From the NCBI RefSeq assembly GCF_900115175.1, contig NZ_FOYV01000001.1, forward strand, positions 186,001-250,000: a stretch of 64,000 nucleotides of DNA. Direction: 5' to 3'. The stretch comes from Marinobacter gudaonensis. Lineage in GTDB: Bacteria > Pseudomonadota > Gammaproteobacteria > Pseudomonadales > Oleiphilaceae. Position 1 is the first letter of the stretch. Each line of letters starts with the position of its first letter. The position numbers and the translations under genes are program-made. The notes beneath the pieces were generated by a model. The model had not been told where the DNA came from, did no database searches, and worked only from the letters and a program-made list of their open reading frames with translations. Shown here in pieces: positions 55,819 to 64,000 of this stretch.

Positions 55819-56404
55819 GCCAATCGATCATCCGGGCGGTCAGTGACTGCCCGGCATCACCAAAGGCCTGAACCACCTGTTCAATCGCCGGCCCCTCGGC
55901 GTCCTGCTCGACGGTGAACGTTTGCCGACAAAGGCTCTGCCGTGAGCCTGCGTCGATCACCTGCGCGTGTAACCGCAAGTTCACCCTCGGGTATCCGCCG
56001 GGTTCCTCGGCGTGAAACGCCGACAGCTCGCTGACCAATGTGAGGTTCGCTTCCGCCGGGCTGGTTTCTGCAATGACATCCGCAAAGCCGGCATGGCGGC
56101 GCAGTGACACAATCATGGCGTCCCGGAGCATCATCGGGACGGTGTCCCGCCAGCGTACATCCGGATAGGACTGAAACTCCCAGTCGCTGGGCTTGGCCAG
56201 TATCCGTGTGCTGTTGAAGGGCTCCGACGCGTAAGGTGTGTCTACCCTCAGAACGAAAGGGATGCCGCTGGCCGGGGCGCGTTCCGTGTTGGACCACGCC
56301 AGATCCATCACCCGGGGCGGTTCCGGATTGGGGAATACCGTGCAGCCGGCAGCCGTCGCTATCCCCAGGGTAATGACAATGGCGCCGAAAAACCTTGTTG
56401 TCAC
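55763..56404 (-). CDS. ABC-transport auxiliary lipoprotein (PqiC-like)
   Basis: The 213-residue protein has a lipoprotein leader with lipobox TAAGC (lipidated C21). It is followed by a domain resembling ABC-type auxiliary lipoproteins that sit with MlaD/PqiB systems (LRVDTPYASEPFNSTRILAK, then WRDTVPMMLRDAMIVSLRRHAG). It lies directly after the MlaD gene with a 4-base overlap, and its 3' end overlaps pgsA by 56 bases in the opposite direction. It probably helps lipid transfer at the outer membrane. Confidence 0.85.
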   Translation of the reverse strand: MTTRFFGAIVITLGIATAAGCTVFPNPEPPRVMDLAWSNTERAPASGIPFVLRVDTPYASEPFNSTRILAKPSDWEFQSYPDVRWRDTVPMMLRDAMIVSLRRHAGFADVIAETSPAEANLTLVSELSAFHAEEPGGYPRVNLRLHAQVIDAGSRQSLCRQTFTVEQDAEGPAIEQVVQAFGDAGQSLTARMIDWLSGCGYPPAPETVRARQP

Positions 56405-57339
56405 TGCGGCAGCTCCTTGATGGTGTCGTTGCCGAACAGGGTGCCGGTGGGGTCCTGCTCAAGCTTTCGGGTGAAATGGTTCAGCGTGCGCAGGGTGGCC
56501 CGCAGCTCCCGGAGGGCTGGCGCCAGTTCGCCCATACCCTGAAGCCCGGACGCCATGGCTCCCGCGTTGTCTTTGGTCAGCTCGTCCACCCGTGCCAGGG
56601 TGCTGTGCAGAACCACCAGGGTGCGATCCATGGACTGCAGAACCTGTTTGCCGTCGGTGGTCAGCAGCTCGTAGGCGTTGTCGGAAACGCGGGATACCTT
56701 GATGGCCGCTTCCTCGGCCCGAACCGCAGCGGCATCGAACTGCTCGAGCAGTGCGGATAACTGGTCCCGGCGGGCGAGCAGCGCGTCGGTGGCCACCCGG
56801 GTATTCTCAAGGATGGCCGCGGTATTACGGATGTTGTCTTCGGAAAGCAGCTCCGTGGCCCTGGTGAGGAGCTCATCGGCTTTCACCACCAGTTGCTCGC
56901 CGTTGGCCAGCAGGTTATGGAAGGCAGAGGGCTCTGCCACGATCGTCGGCGGATTATCCCGGGCGCCCCGCAGTGCCGGTTGGTCTGGGCTGCCGCCGCT
57001 GAACTGCACGTTCATGCTGCCGGTAATGTTGGCCAGCACCAGGCCGGCCCGGGTGTTCTTGCGGATGGGCACAGATTCGTCCACGCGCACCAGTACCCGT
57101 ACATGGCCCGGGTTGTCCGAATCCAGCCGCATTTCCACAACATCGCCAATCTGCACGCCGCTGTAGAGCACCGGGTTACCCTCGGAAAGCCCGCTCACCG
57201 GCTGGCTGAAGACAATTTCGTAGTAGGCCCACTCCCGGTCGGCGGAGGATTTCGCCAGCCAGAGAGAAAAACCAAGCGCTGCTGCGAAGGCAACGAGCGT
57301 AAACAGCCCGATGATAAAATGGTGAGCCCTCGGTTCCAC
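56401..57339 (-). CDS. MlaD-family (MCE) substrate-binding protein
   Basis: The 312-residue protein is anchored by an N-terminal segment (about 8-29, FIIGLFTLVAFAAALGFSL) and has the MCE/MlaD domain at about 40-120 (VSGLSEGNPVLYSGVQIGDV, then LANITGSMNVQFSGG). A long, largely helical coiled-coil tail runs to about 300. MCE proteins form hexameric rings that carry lipids through the periplasm. It starts 2 bases after the ATPase gene. Confidence 0.92.
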   Translation of the reverse strand: MEPRAHHFIIGLFTLVAFAAALGFSLWLAKSSADREWAYYEIVFSQPVSGLSEGNPVLYSGVQIGDVVEMRLDSDNPGHVRVLVRVDESVPIRKNTRAGLVLANITGSMNVQFSGGSPDQPALRGARDNPPTIVAEPSAFHNLLANGEQLVVKADELLTRATELLSEDNIRNTAAILENTRVATDALLARRDQLSALLEQFDAAAVRAEEAAIKVSRVSDNAYELLTTDGKQVLQSMDRTLVVLHSTLARVDELTKDNAGAMASGLQGMGELAPALRELRATLRTLNHFTRKLEQDPTGTLFGNDTIKELPQ

Positions 57340-57341
57340 AG

Positions 57342-58184
57342 TTACTGCTCCCGGTTCCGGTGAGTGGGATGAGTGTTATGGGCACTGAACGCCTGGCTGG
57401 CCGCCCGCCCCCTGGGCCCATTGAAGTAATCCTGAACCCAGTCGTCATCGGTGGCGGCGACCACATCCAGTCTATCAGCCACCAACACCCGGCGCTGTGA
57501 CAGAACCGCAACCCGGTCACAGGCCGCGTACAGGGTATCCAGATCGTGGGTAACCAGGAACACGGTGAGACCCAGGGCGTCCCGAAGGGTAACAATCAAC
57601 CGGTCAAAGGCGGCGGCGCCAATCGGGTCGAGGCCCGCCGTGGGCTCGTCCAGGAACAGGATTTCGGGATCCAGGGCGAGGGCCCGAGCCAGGCTGGCCC
57701 GTTTGACCATGCCGCCGGACAGCTCAGAGGGGTATTTGGTCGCGGCCTCTGGCGGAAGGCCTGTCAGCCCCAGCTTCATCCGGGCCAGCTGTTCCGCTTC
57801 GGGCCGCTTCAGGCCCGCGTGCTCAATGAGGGGAACGGCAATGTTTTCCTGCAGGTTGAGTGAGGTGAACAGGGCGCCGCCCTGGAACAACACGCCAAAA
57901 CGCTGCTCAATGTCCGACCGCTTGGCAGATGGCAACTCAGTGAGATCCTCCCCGAACACGCGAATGTGCCCGGCGGAGGGCGTATGCAGGCCAACAATGC
58001 TCCTCAGCAGCACCGTCTTACCGGTACCGGAGCCGCCCACAACTCCGAGGATTTCACCACGCAGCAGATCCAGATCGAGATCCTCATGCACCACATGGTC
58101 GCCAAACCGGTTGCTGAGTTGGCGAACCTCAATCACGGGTTCTGCGGGTTTATGGCCATTCATTGCCGATCCGTCGCCTGCCAT
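57342..58184 (-). CDS. ABC transporter ATP-binding protein (MlaF-like)
   Basis: The 280-residue ATPase has Walker A GGSGTGKT near 48-55, ABC signature LSGGMVKRASLARAL near 152-166 and Walker B LFLDEPTAGLD near 174-184. The wording is that of the MlaF/lipid-transport group. I start at ATG 58184, two bases after the permease stop, because the open frame continues upstream for another 225 codons with no similarity and overlaps the permease gene. A second ATG at 58163 would also fit. The C-terminal extension (FNGPRGRAASQAF) is usual in the group. Confidence 0.92.
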   Translation of the reverse strand: MAGDGSAMNGHKPAEPVIEVRQLSNRFGDHVVHEDLDLDLLRGEILGVVGGSGTGKTVLLRSIVGLHTPSAGHIRVFGEDLTELPSAKRSDIEQRFGVLFQGGALFTSLNLQENIAVPLIEHAGLKRPEAEQLARMKLGLTGLPPEAATKYPSELSGGMVKRASLARALALDPEILFLDEPTAGLDPIGAAAFDRLIVTLRDALGLTVFLVTHDLDTLYAACDRVAVLSQRRVLVADRLDVVAATDDDWVQDYFNGPRGRAASQAFSAHNTHPTHRNREQ

Positions 58185-58186
58185 GG

Positions 58187-59362
58187 TTACCAGCCCATTT
58201 CCATAAAGAATAGCGCAGCAATGGAGTCCAGCAGGATCACCATGAAGATCGACTGCACCACGCTTGAAGTCGTGTGCTCGCCCACCGACTGGGCGCTGCC
58301 CGCCACCTTGAAGCCCTCCAGGCAGCCAATCACGGCAATCAGAAAGGCAAAGACGGGTGCCTTCACCAGCCCCACCAGGAAATGGCGCAGGGCAATGTCC
58401 CGCTCCACAATCGCCATGAACTGGGTGGGCGAGATATCCAGCACCAGGGCACACACCATGGCACCGCCCACCATGCCGGCAATCATGCCCACGAAGGTGA
58501 GAATCGGCAGGCTTACCACCATGGCCAGTACCCGTGGCAGCACCAGCAGTTCGATGGGGTTCAGTCCCAGGGTGCGAATGGCGTCGAGCTCCTCGTTCAC
58601 CTTCATGGCGCCGATATGGGCGGTGAACGAACTGGCGGTTCGGCCGGCGAGCAGGATGGCGGCCAGCAATACGCCAAATTCCCGCAGGAACGAGAAAGCC
58701 ACCAGGTTGACCGTGTAAATGGTGGCGCCAAAATCCTCCAGCACGGTAGCGCCAAGAAACGCCACCACCGCGCCCACCAGAAAGGTCAGCAGCGCCACGA
58801 TGGGCAGCGCATTCAGGCCAGTGTCGTGTACCGACGCCACGAACGGGGTGATCCGCCACCGCTGGGGGCGAACGAGAGTCCAGCCCAGGGTGGCAAGGGT
58901 CTGCCCGATAAACCCGGTAAGAGTCCAGATCAGCTGGGCAATGCTTTCCACCTTCTGGCCGGTTCCGACCACCACGCTCATCACCAGGGAAGGCTCAGCC
59001 AGCCGGGCTTCCGGCTGGTCTTTCAGCGCCTCGCACACGGCCGTGATAAGGGCGGACTTCTCTCTTGGCAGCGTGTGATTGCCGGATGCCTCGGCCAGGA
59101 GCCGGTCCGGGCCGATCAGGTTGGCCAGTTGTGTTGCCCCGGCGGTGTCGATCCGCCGAAGCCCGGAGAGATCAATGTGCACGTTCTTGAAATCCGAGGA
59201 AGCCAGGTTCGTCGCCTGCCGGGAGAGGGCGCGGTAATGGGTCAGCAACCAGTCACCAGCAACGGCAAGCTGGCCTGCATCCAGAGTGATGGAGCCGGGT
59301 GATGAGGCACTGGTTTGAGACTGCTCGGATGGCGAGGCGCTGGGCACGTGCTGTCGTTCCAT
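58187..59362 (-). CDS. ABC transporter permease with fused N-terminal STAS domain (MlaE-like)
   Basis: The 391-residue protein joins a STAS domain (about 25-115, VHIDLSGLRRIDTAGATQLA) to an MlaE-type permease (about 150-391) with several membrane helices (IVALLTFLVGAVVAFLGATV) and the coupling segment KVNEELDAIRTLGLNPIELL. In E. coli the STAS protein MlaB is separate from MlaE; here the two are one chain. The downstream genes supply the ATPase, MCE protein and lipoprotein, so the cluster is a four-gene lipid transporter. Start at ATG 59362, upstream of which lies a tRNA promoter in the other direction. Confidence 0.92.
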   Translation of the reverse strand: MERQHVPSASPSEQSQTSASSPGSITLDAGQLAVAGDWLLTHYRALSRQATNLASSDFKNVHIDLSGLRRIDTAGATQLANLIGPDRLLAEASGNHTLPREKSALITAVCEALKDQPEARLAEPSLVMSVVVGTGQKVESIAQLIWTLTGFIGQTLATLGWTLVRPQRWRITPFVASVHDTGLNALPIVALLTFLVGAVVAFLGATVLEDFGATIYTVNLVAFSFLREFGVLLAAILLAGRTASSFTAHIGAMKVNEELDAIRTLGLNPIELLVLPRVLAMVVSLPILTFVGMIAGMVGGAMVCALVLDISPTQFMAIVERDIALRHFLVGLVKAPVFAFLIAVIGCLEGFKVAGSAQSVGEHTTSSVVQSIFMVILLDSIAALFFMEMGW

Positions 59363-59461
59363 GAGTAAATTTGCTCGGCATTGAACAGCTTAGAGACTGC
59401 GAGCCGCCATGGCCAGTTTCTGGCCACAAAGTCCGGTAAAACAAAAACTTGTTAAAAACGG

Positions 59462-59489
59462 TTGACGACCGAACGGTAATCCGTAGAAT
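59462..59489 (+). promoter_or_regulatory. Promoter for tRNA-Gly/tRNA-Cys
   Basis: TTGACG (59462-59467), a 16-base spacer and TAGAAT (59484-59489) lie about 38 bases before tRNA-Gly; transcription is expected near 59496. It faces away from the permease gene. Confidence 0.65.
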
Positions 59490-59527
59490 ACGCAGCCGTT
59501 GACGAGGCAATGCCCCGGCAGCGTAGA

Positions 59528-59603
59528 GCGGGAATAGCTCAGTTGGTAGAGCACAACCTTGCCAAGGTTGGGGTCGCGAGTTCGAATCTCGTTTCCCGCT
59601 CCA
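59528..59603 (+). tRNA. tRNA-Gly (GCC)
   Basis: A 76-base tRNA including encoded CCA. The acceptor stem is GCGGGAA/TTCCCGC, the D-loop holds AGTTGGTAGA, the anticodon loop is TTGCCAA (anticodon GCC), and the T arm is GCGAG-TTCGAAT-CTCGT. It is read together with tRNA-Cys 60 bases downstream. In many relatives this pair directly follows pgsA; here four transporter genes intervene. Confidence 0.98.
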
Positions 59604-59663
59604 ATTTCAAGTCTCTCAATGCCCACCTGAGAGCACAAAGATCCGATTCCTTCGATCTTTCCC

Positions 59664-59742
<79 letters not shown>

Positions 59743-59917
59743 CTCCTTTAAGACGTCCCTATCGCCAGGCTCAATGGTTCTCACAACCGTTGTCTCTTCG
59801 ATCATTGGCGAATAGCGCCGCCCTGTCGGCAACACGGCCTGATGTGCTTCAATAGGTTGTGGAGTATCGCGCCAGCCAAACTGGCGGACTCGGCAGCATG
59901 GAGCCTGGCCAATAACA

Positions 59918-61633
59918 ATGACAACCAACGCAAAAACCGGCAACGCCCGGCGGGGATCACCGCGGGGCCGGCAACTGGAGCCGGCCATACTTTCCGAACT
60001 GCGGGACCTAATCGGCGACGAACGTCTCGACGCAAGCCTGCGCCGTCGCGATCTTCTGATCGAGCATTTGCACCAGTTGCAGGACGCGAAGGGCCACCTC
60101 TCCATGGCCTGGCTCCGGGCCCTGGCGGCCTACATGAACCTGCCCATGGCGGCCATCTATGAAACCGCCACCTTCTACGCCCATTTCGACGTGGTTCACG
60201 ATGAGCAAACCCCGCCGCCCGAAATCACGGTAAGAGTCTGCGATTCACTCTCGTGCCAGTTGGCCGGTGCCGAAGCTTTGCACCAGGCGCTCAGCCAGGG
60301 CGCCAATCCAGCTCAGGTAAGGGTGGTCAGCGCACCCTGCATGGGCCGCTGCGACACCGCGCCTGTGGTGGCGGTGGGGCATCACCACGTGGGCAACGCC
60401 ACGCCCGAAAACGTGAATGAAGCCATCCACCAGGGCAACACCCGGCCGGCTCCAATCCAATGGCAGCGCCTGGCGGATTACCAGGCCTGCGGTGGCTACC
60501 AGCTGCTGACCGATTGCCGGGAAGGGCGGGTTAGTGTTGAGCAGCTTCTGGAAGAGCTCGAACACTCCGGTCTGCGGGGGCTTGGTGGCGCCGGCTTCCC
60601 CACCTTCCGCAAATGGCAGGCGGTGCGGGCCGAGCCCGGCCCCCGGTATGCGGTGATCAACGCCGACGAAGGCGAGCCGGGTACCTTCAAGGACCGCTAC
60701 TACCTTGAACGCGAGCCCCACGGCTTTCTGGAAGGCGCCCTGGTGAGCGCCTGGGCGGTGGAGGCCGACGCACTGTACATCTACCTGCGCGATGAGTACC
60801 CAGGCCTGCTGACTGTATTGAGAGAGGCCATCGGCGAACTGGAAGCCGTCGGCCTCGTGGCTCCCGGGTACGTGGTTCTGCGCCGGGGCGCCGGTGCCTA
60901 CATCTGCGGCGAGGAGTCTGCCCTCATCGAATCCCTTGAGGGCAAACCCGGCAAACCCAGGCATCGGCCACCGTTCGTGGCGCAAAAAGGTTTGTTCGAC
61001 CGGCCCACGCTGGTGAACAACGTGGAGACGGTGTACTGGATTCCGCGCATTCATACCGAGGGCGCCGACTGGTTCGCCGGCCAGGGGCGCCATGGTCGGA
61101 AGGGGCTGAGGAGTTTCTCGGTATCCGGGCGGGTGGCGAAACCGGGCGTTCACGTGGCGCCGGCGGGCATTACCCTCAGCGAGCTGGTCGAGGAATACTG
61201 CGGCGGCATGGCCCAGGGGCACCGACTGCTGGCGTATCTGCCCGGGGGCGCTTCGGGCGGCATACTGCCGGCCAGCAAGGCGGATATTCCGCTGGATTTC
61301 GACACGCTTCAGGAACACGGTTGTTTTATCGGCTCTGCCGCCATCATCGTGCTCTCTGACCAGGACAACCTGGCAGCTGCCGCGTCCAATCTGCTGGCGT
61401 TCTTTGCCGATGAATCCTGCGGCCAGTGCACCCCGTGCCGGGTGGGCACCGAGAAGATGCTCACCCTGCTGGAGCGGGACACCTGGGATGAGGCAACCCT
61501 TCGCCAGCTGGCCGGCGTGATGGCCGATGCCTCCATCTGCGGCCTGGGCCAGGCCGCGCCGAACCCGGTTCTGAGCCTGCTGCGGGATTTCCGCGGCGAG
61601 CTGGCCGGGCACAACCTGATCGCCAAAGGGTAG
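59918..61633 (+). CDS. fdsB: NAD-linked formate dehydrogenase, fused gamma-beta subunit
   Basis: The 571-residue protein fuses a NuoE/FdsG-like part to a NuoF/FdsB-like part. Residues about 20-165 form the thioredoxin-like domain with a [2Fe-2S] cluster held by C108, C113, C141 and C145. The rest has the FMN-binding GLRGLGGAGFPTFRKW near 225, the NADH-binding NADEGEPGTFKDRYYLE near 248, and the [4Fe-4S] ligands C501, C504, C507 (ESCGQCTPCR) and C541. It passes electrons from the alpha subunit to NAD+. The alpha gene starts 9 bases later. Soluble, cytoplasmic. Confidence 0.92.
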   Translation: MTTNAKTGNARRGSPRGRQLEPAILSELRDLIGDERLDASLRRRDLLIEHLHQLQDAKGHLSMAWLRALAAYMNLPMAAIYETATFYAHFDVVHDEQTPPPEITVRVCDSLSCQLAGAEALHQALSQGANPAQVRVVSAPCMGRCDTAPVVAVGHHHVGNATPENVNEAIHQGNTRPAPIQWQRLADYQACGGYQLLTDCREGRVSVEQLLEELEHSGLRGLGGAGFPTFRKWQAVRAEPGPRYAVINADEGEPGTFKDRYYLEREPHGFLEGALVSAWAVEADALYIYLRDEYPGLLTVLREAIGELEAVGLVAPGYVVLRRGAGAYICGEESALIESLEGKPGKPRHRPPFVAQKGLFDRPTLVNNVETVYWIPRIHTEGADWFAGQGRHGRKGLRSFSVSGRVAKPGVHVAPAGITLSELVEEYCGGMAQGHRLLAYLPGGASGGILPASKADIPLDFDTLQEHGCFIGSAAIIVLSDQDNLAAAASNLLAFFADESCGQCTPCRVGTEKMLTLLERDTWDEATLRQLAGVMADASICGLGQAAPNPVLSLLRDFRGELAGHNLIAKG

Positions 61634-61642
61634 GGAGGCGGC

Positions 61643-64000
61643 ATGAGTAACAAGGACAACGGCTTCACCCTGACCCTCGACGGCATTGAGGTCCGCGCTT
61701 TCCCGGGCGAAACCCTCTGGCAGGTGGCCAAACGGGCCGGCGAGACCATCCCGCACCTGTGCTTCAAGGATGCGCCCGGCTACCGCGCCGATGGCAACTG
61801 CCGCGCGTGCATGGTGGAAGTGGAAGGCGAGCGGGTGCTGGTGGCCAGCTGCATTCGCGAGGCGACGCCGGGCATGGTGGTGCGAAGCGCCGGGTCCGAC
61901 CGGGTTCAGGCCGCCCGCAAAGGGGTACTGGAACTGCTGCTGGCGGACCAGCCGGCCCGGGACAACAGCCCCGATCGTTCAAGCCACCTGTGGGTCACGG
62001 CAGAAGAGCTGGCCATCGATGCCGCCGAGGTTCGCTGCAGCATTCCGCCTCGTTCCGAGAGAACCGAACCCACCGTCCATCATGTGCAGCCACGCCCCGA
62101 CTCGCTGCCCCACGCCCACGGCCAGGACGCCACCCATTCGGCCATGAACGTCAATCTGGATGCCTGCATCACCTGCGGGCTGTGCGAGCGTGCCTGCCGG
62201 GAAGTGCAGGGGAACGACGTGATCGGCCTGGCCCATCGCGGGGCTGCGGCGAAAGTGGTGTTCGACTTCGATGACCCCATGGGCGAGAGCACCTGCGTGG
62301 CCTGCGGCGAGTGTGTTCAGGCCTGCCCGACCGGGGCGCTGATGCCGGCTACCCTGATCGACCAACAGGGCCGGGGCGATTCCGCCGTGGCGGACCGCAC
62401 CGTGGATTCCGTATGCCCGTATTGCGGCGTCGGCTGCCAGCTCACCTATCACGTGAAAGACGAGCTTGGCGAGGCAGGAGCGCATAACAGCCGCATTCTC
62501 TTCGTGGAAGGCCGTAACGGACCTTCCAACCAGGGACGGCTCTGCGTGAAAGGCCGCTTCGGCTTCGATTATCCGTCGCACCCGGCGCGGCTGACACGGC
62601 CCCTGATCCGGCGCGAGGGCGTGCCCAAGGGCCTCGACCCGGCCTTCGATCCCGCCCATCCGCTCACCCATTTCCGGGAAGCCAGCTGGGAAGAGGCCCT
62701 GGAGCTGGCAGCCAAAGGCCTGACCCAACTCAAAGACCGCCACGGCCCAAGCGCGCTCGCCGGTTTCGGCAGCGCCAAATGCTCCAACGAAGAGGCCTGG
62801 CTGTTCCAGAAACTGATTCGCACCGGCTTTGGCTCCAACCACGTGGACCATTGCACCCGGCTGTGCCACGCCAGTTCCGTGGCCGCCCTGATGGAATGCC
62901 TGGGCTCGGGCGCTGTCACCGCCTCCTTCATGCAGGCGCTGCAGGCGGATGTGGTGATCCTCACCGGCTGTAACCCGGCGGTAAACCACCCGGTAGCGGC
63001 CACCTACTTCAAACAGGCGGCGAGGAACGGCACCAAGCTGATTATCATCGACCCCCGGGGCCAGTCCCTGGACGCCTACGCCTGGCGCAGCGTGCGGTTC
63101 TCACCCGGCGGCGACGTGGCCCTCTTCAACGCCATGCTGAACGTGATCATCCGCGAAGGCCTCTACAACCAGGGCTACATCGACGCCCACACCGAGGGCT
63201 TCGAGAAGCTGAAGGCCAGCGTGGAGGGCATGACCCCGGAGGTGATGAGCCCCGTCTGCGGCGTGGCGCCCGATACCATCCGCGAAGTGGCCCGCGCCTA
63301 CTCCCAGGCAGACCGTGCCATGATCTTCTGGGGCATGGGCATTTCCCAACACGTGCACGGCACCGACAACGCCCGTTGCCTGATCTCCCTGGCCCTGGCC
63401 TGCGGCCACACCGGCCGGCCTGGCACCGGCCTGCATCCGTTAAGGGGACAGAACAACGTACAGGGCGCCTCCGATGCCGGCCTGATCCCCATGGTGCTGC
63501 CGGACTACCAGCCCGTTGGCGATCGCCAGCTGCGGGCCGCCTTCGAAGAACTCTGGAACACCAAACTCGACCCGGAACCAGGGCTCACCGTGGTGGAAAT
63601 CATGGACGCCATCCGCGCCGGCACCATCAAAGGCATGTACATCCTCGGCGAAAACCCCGCCATGTCCGACCCGGACCTGACCCATGCCCGGGCAGCGCTC
63701 GCAGCCCTGGAACACCTGGTGGTGCAGGACCTCTTTGTGACCGAGACCGCCCAGTTTGCCGATGTGATCCTGCCGGCCGCCGCCTGGTCCGAGAAAACCG
63801 GCACCGTTACCAATACCAACCGCCAGGTACAAATGGGACGCGCCGCCCTGGCGCCGCCGGGCGAGGCAAAGCCGGACTGGTGGATCATCCAGGAAATCGC
63901 CCGGCGGTTCGGCCTGGAATGGGATTACACAGGCCCCGAACAGGTCTTCGCGGAAATGAAACAGGGCATGCACTCCCTGAATCACATCACCTGGGCGCGC
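61643..64000 (+). CDS. fdsA: Formate dehydrogenase alpha subunit, 3' end outside the window
   Basis: The open frame runs 786 codons to the right edge, so the gene is cut. The N-terminal NuoG-like [2Fe-2S] domain has C40, C53, C56 and C70, followed by two [4Fe-4S] ferredoxin motifs (CITCGLCERAC and CVACGECVQAC). The catalytic region has its own [4Fe-4S] site (CPYCGVGC, then the fourth Cys in GRLCVKGRFG) and the molybdenum/tungsten ligand C408 in HCTRLCHASS, where some other formate dehydrogenases have selenocysteine. His409 follows. It oxidises formate to carbon dioxide and gives electrons to the fused beta subunit. A GGGAGGC box precedes the ATG. Assignment to formate, not another oxidoreductase, rests on the gene pair. 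Confidence 0.92.
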   Translation, partial: MSNKDNGFTLTLDGIEVRAFPGETLWQVAKRAGETIPHLCFKDAPGYRADGNCRACMVEVEGERVLVASCIREATPGMVVRSAGSDRVQAARKGVLELLLADQPARDNSPDRSSHLWVTAEELAIDAAEVRCSIPPRSERTEPTVHHVQPRPDSLPHAHGQDATHSAMNVNLDACITCGLCERACREVQGNDVIGLAHRGAAAKVVFDFDDPMGESTCVACGECVQACPTGALMPATLIDQQGRGDSAVADRTVDSVCPYCGVGCQLTYHVKDELGEAGAHNSRILFVEGRNGPSNQGRLCVKGRFGFDYPSHPARLTRPLIRREGVPKGLDPAFDPAHPLTHFREASWEEALELAAKGLTQLKDRHGPSALAGFGSAKCSNEEAWLFQKLIRTGFGSNHVDHCTRLCHASSVAALMECLGSGAVTASFMQALQADVVILTGCNPAVNHPVAATYFKQAARNGTKLIIIDPRGQSLDAYAWRSVRFSPGGDVALFNAMLNVIIREGLYNQGYIDAHTEGFEKLKASVEGMTPEVMSPVCGVAPDTIREVARAYSQADRAMIFWGMGISQHVHGTDNARCLISLALACGHTGRPGTGLHPLRGQNNVQGASDAGLIPMVLPDYQPVGDRQLRAAFEELWNTKLDPEPGLTVVEIMDAIRAGTIKGMYILGENPAMSDPDLTHARAALAALEHLVVQDLFVTETAQFADVILPAAAWSEKTGTVTNTNRQVQMGRAALAPPGEAKPDWWIIQEIARRFGLEWDYTGPEQVFAEMKQGMHSLNHITWAR

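Noticed and set aside
58185..58859. 225-codon upstream extension of the ATPase gene
   Set aside because: The open frame continues into the permease gene on the same strand, but the extension has no similarity to ABC proteins, and the ATG at 58184 lies two bases after the permease stop.
62864..62866. Selenocysteine at the formate dehydrogenase active site
   Set aside because: The codon is TGC (Cys408), not TGA, and no in-frame TGA occurs in the visible gene.

Overview
The window is GC-rich, tightly packed chromosomal DNA of a motile, aerobic gammaproteobacterium. Gene content and order (gltA divergent from sdhCDAB-sucAB-lpd-sucCD; a GntR gene followed by smc-zipA-ligA; flgN-flgM-flgA next to cheV-cheR; gacA-uvrC-pgsA with tRNA-Gly and tRNA-Cys nearby) fit the pseudomonad/Marinobacter side of the class. 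Marinobacter is my best guess, made from recall of family and synteny patterns and not from a search. I see no prophage, insertion sequence, CRISPR array or rRNA gene.

Layout. Bases 1-1310: the tail of an unrecognised gene and a 3-hydroxyisobutyrate-dehydrogenase-family oxidoreductase. Bases 1340-14345: citrate synthase on the minus strand, diverging from an almost uninterrupted TCA block (succinate dehydrogenase, 2-oxoglutarate dehydrogenase, succinyl-CoA synthetase) closed by a strong terminator. Bases 14409-18242: trpS, scpA, scpB, rluB. A GAF-GGDEF diguanylate cyclase follows, then a GntR regulator, smc, zipA and ligA (to 27005). Bases 27139-33083: a large surface lipoprotein, a CBS-domain protein, mnmC and a periplasmic cyclophilin. 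Bases 33294-37684: a predicted c-di-GMP-binding membrane protein beside flgN, flgM, flgA, cheV and cheR. Bases 37688-50518: a mixed accessory stretch with an MFS carrier, flavin reductase, LysR regulator, cupin protein, isochorismatase, tRNA-Ser, small enzymes, an AEC carrier, a molybdenum hydroxylase pair and AzlCD. Bases 50681-55818: a chemoreceptor, a YheU-like protein, gacA, uvrC and pgsA. Bases 55763-59362: a four-gene Mla-type lipid ABC transporter on the minus strand. Then tRNA-Gly, tRNA-Cys, and an NAD-type formate dehydrogenase whose alpha subunit runs off the right edge.

How the parts connect. The first 14 kb encode most of the oxidative TCA cycle from two divergent sigma70-type promoters. 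The scpA/scpB and smc genes supply all three core parts of the Smc-ScpAB condensin, and zipA joins chromosome handling to division. The flagellar/chemotaxis segment has a near-perfect FliA (sigma28) promoter in front of flgM, giving the classic FlgM-FliA feedback loop.

The most interesting element is the protein at 33294-34025. It carries both 24-residue motifs of an MshEN c-di-GMP-binding domain with the exact five-residue spacer. Instead of the usual secretion/pilus ATPase they are joined to one membrane segment and a C-terminal domain I do not recognise. It sits beside flagellar genes, so it may be a membrane c-di-GMP receptor.
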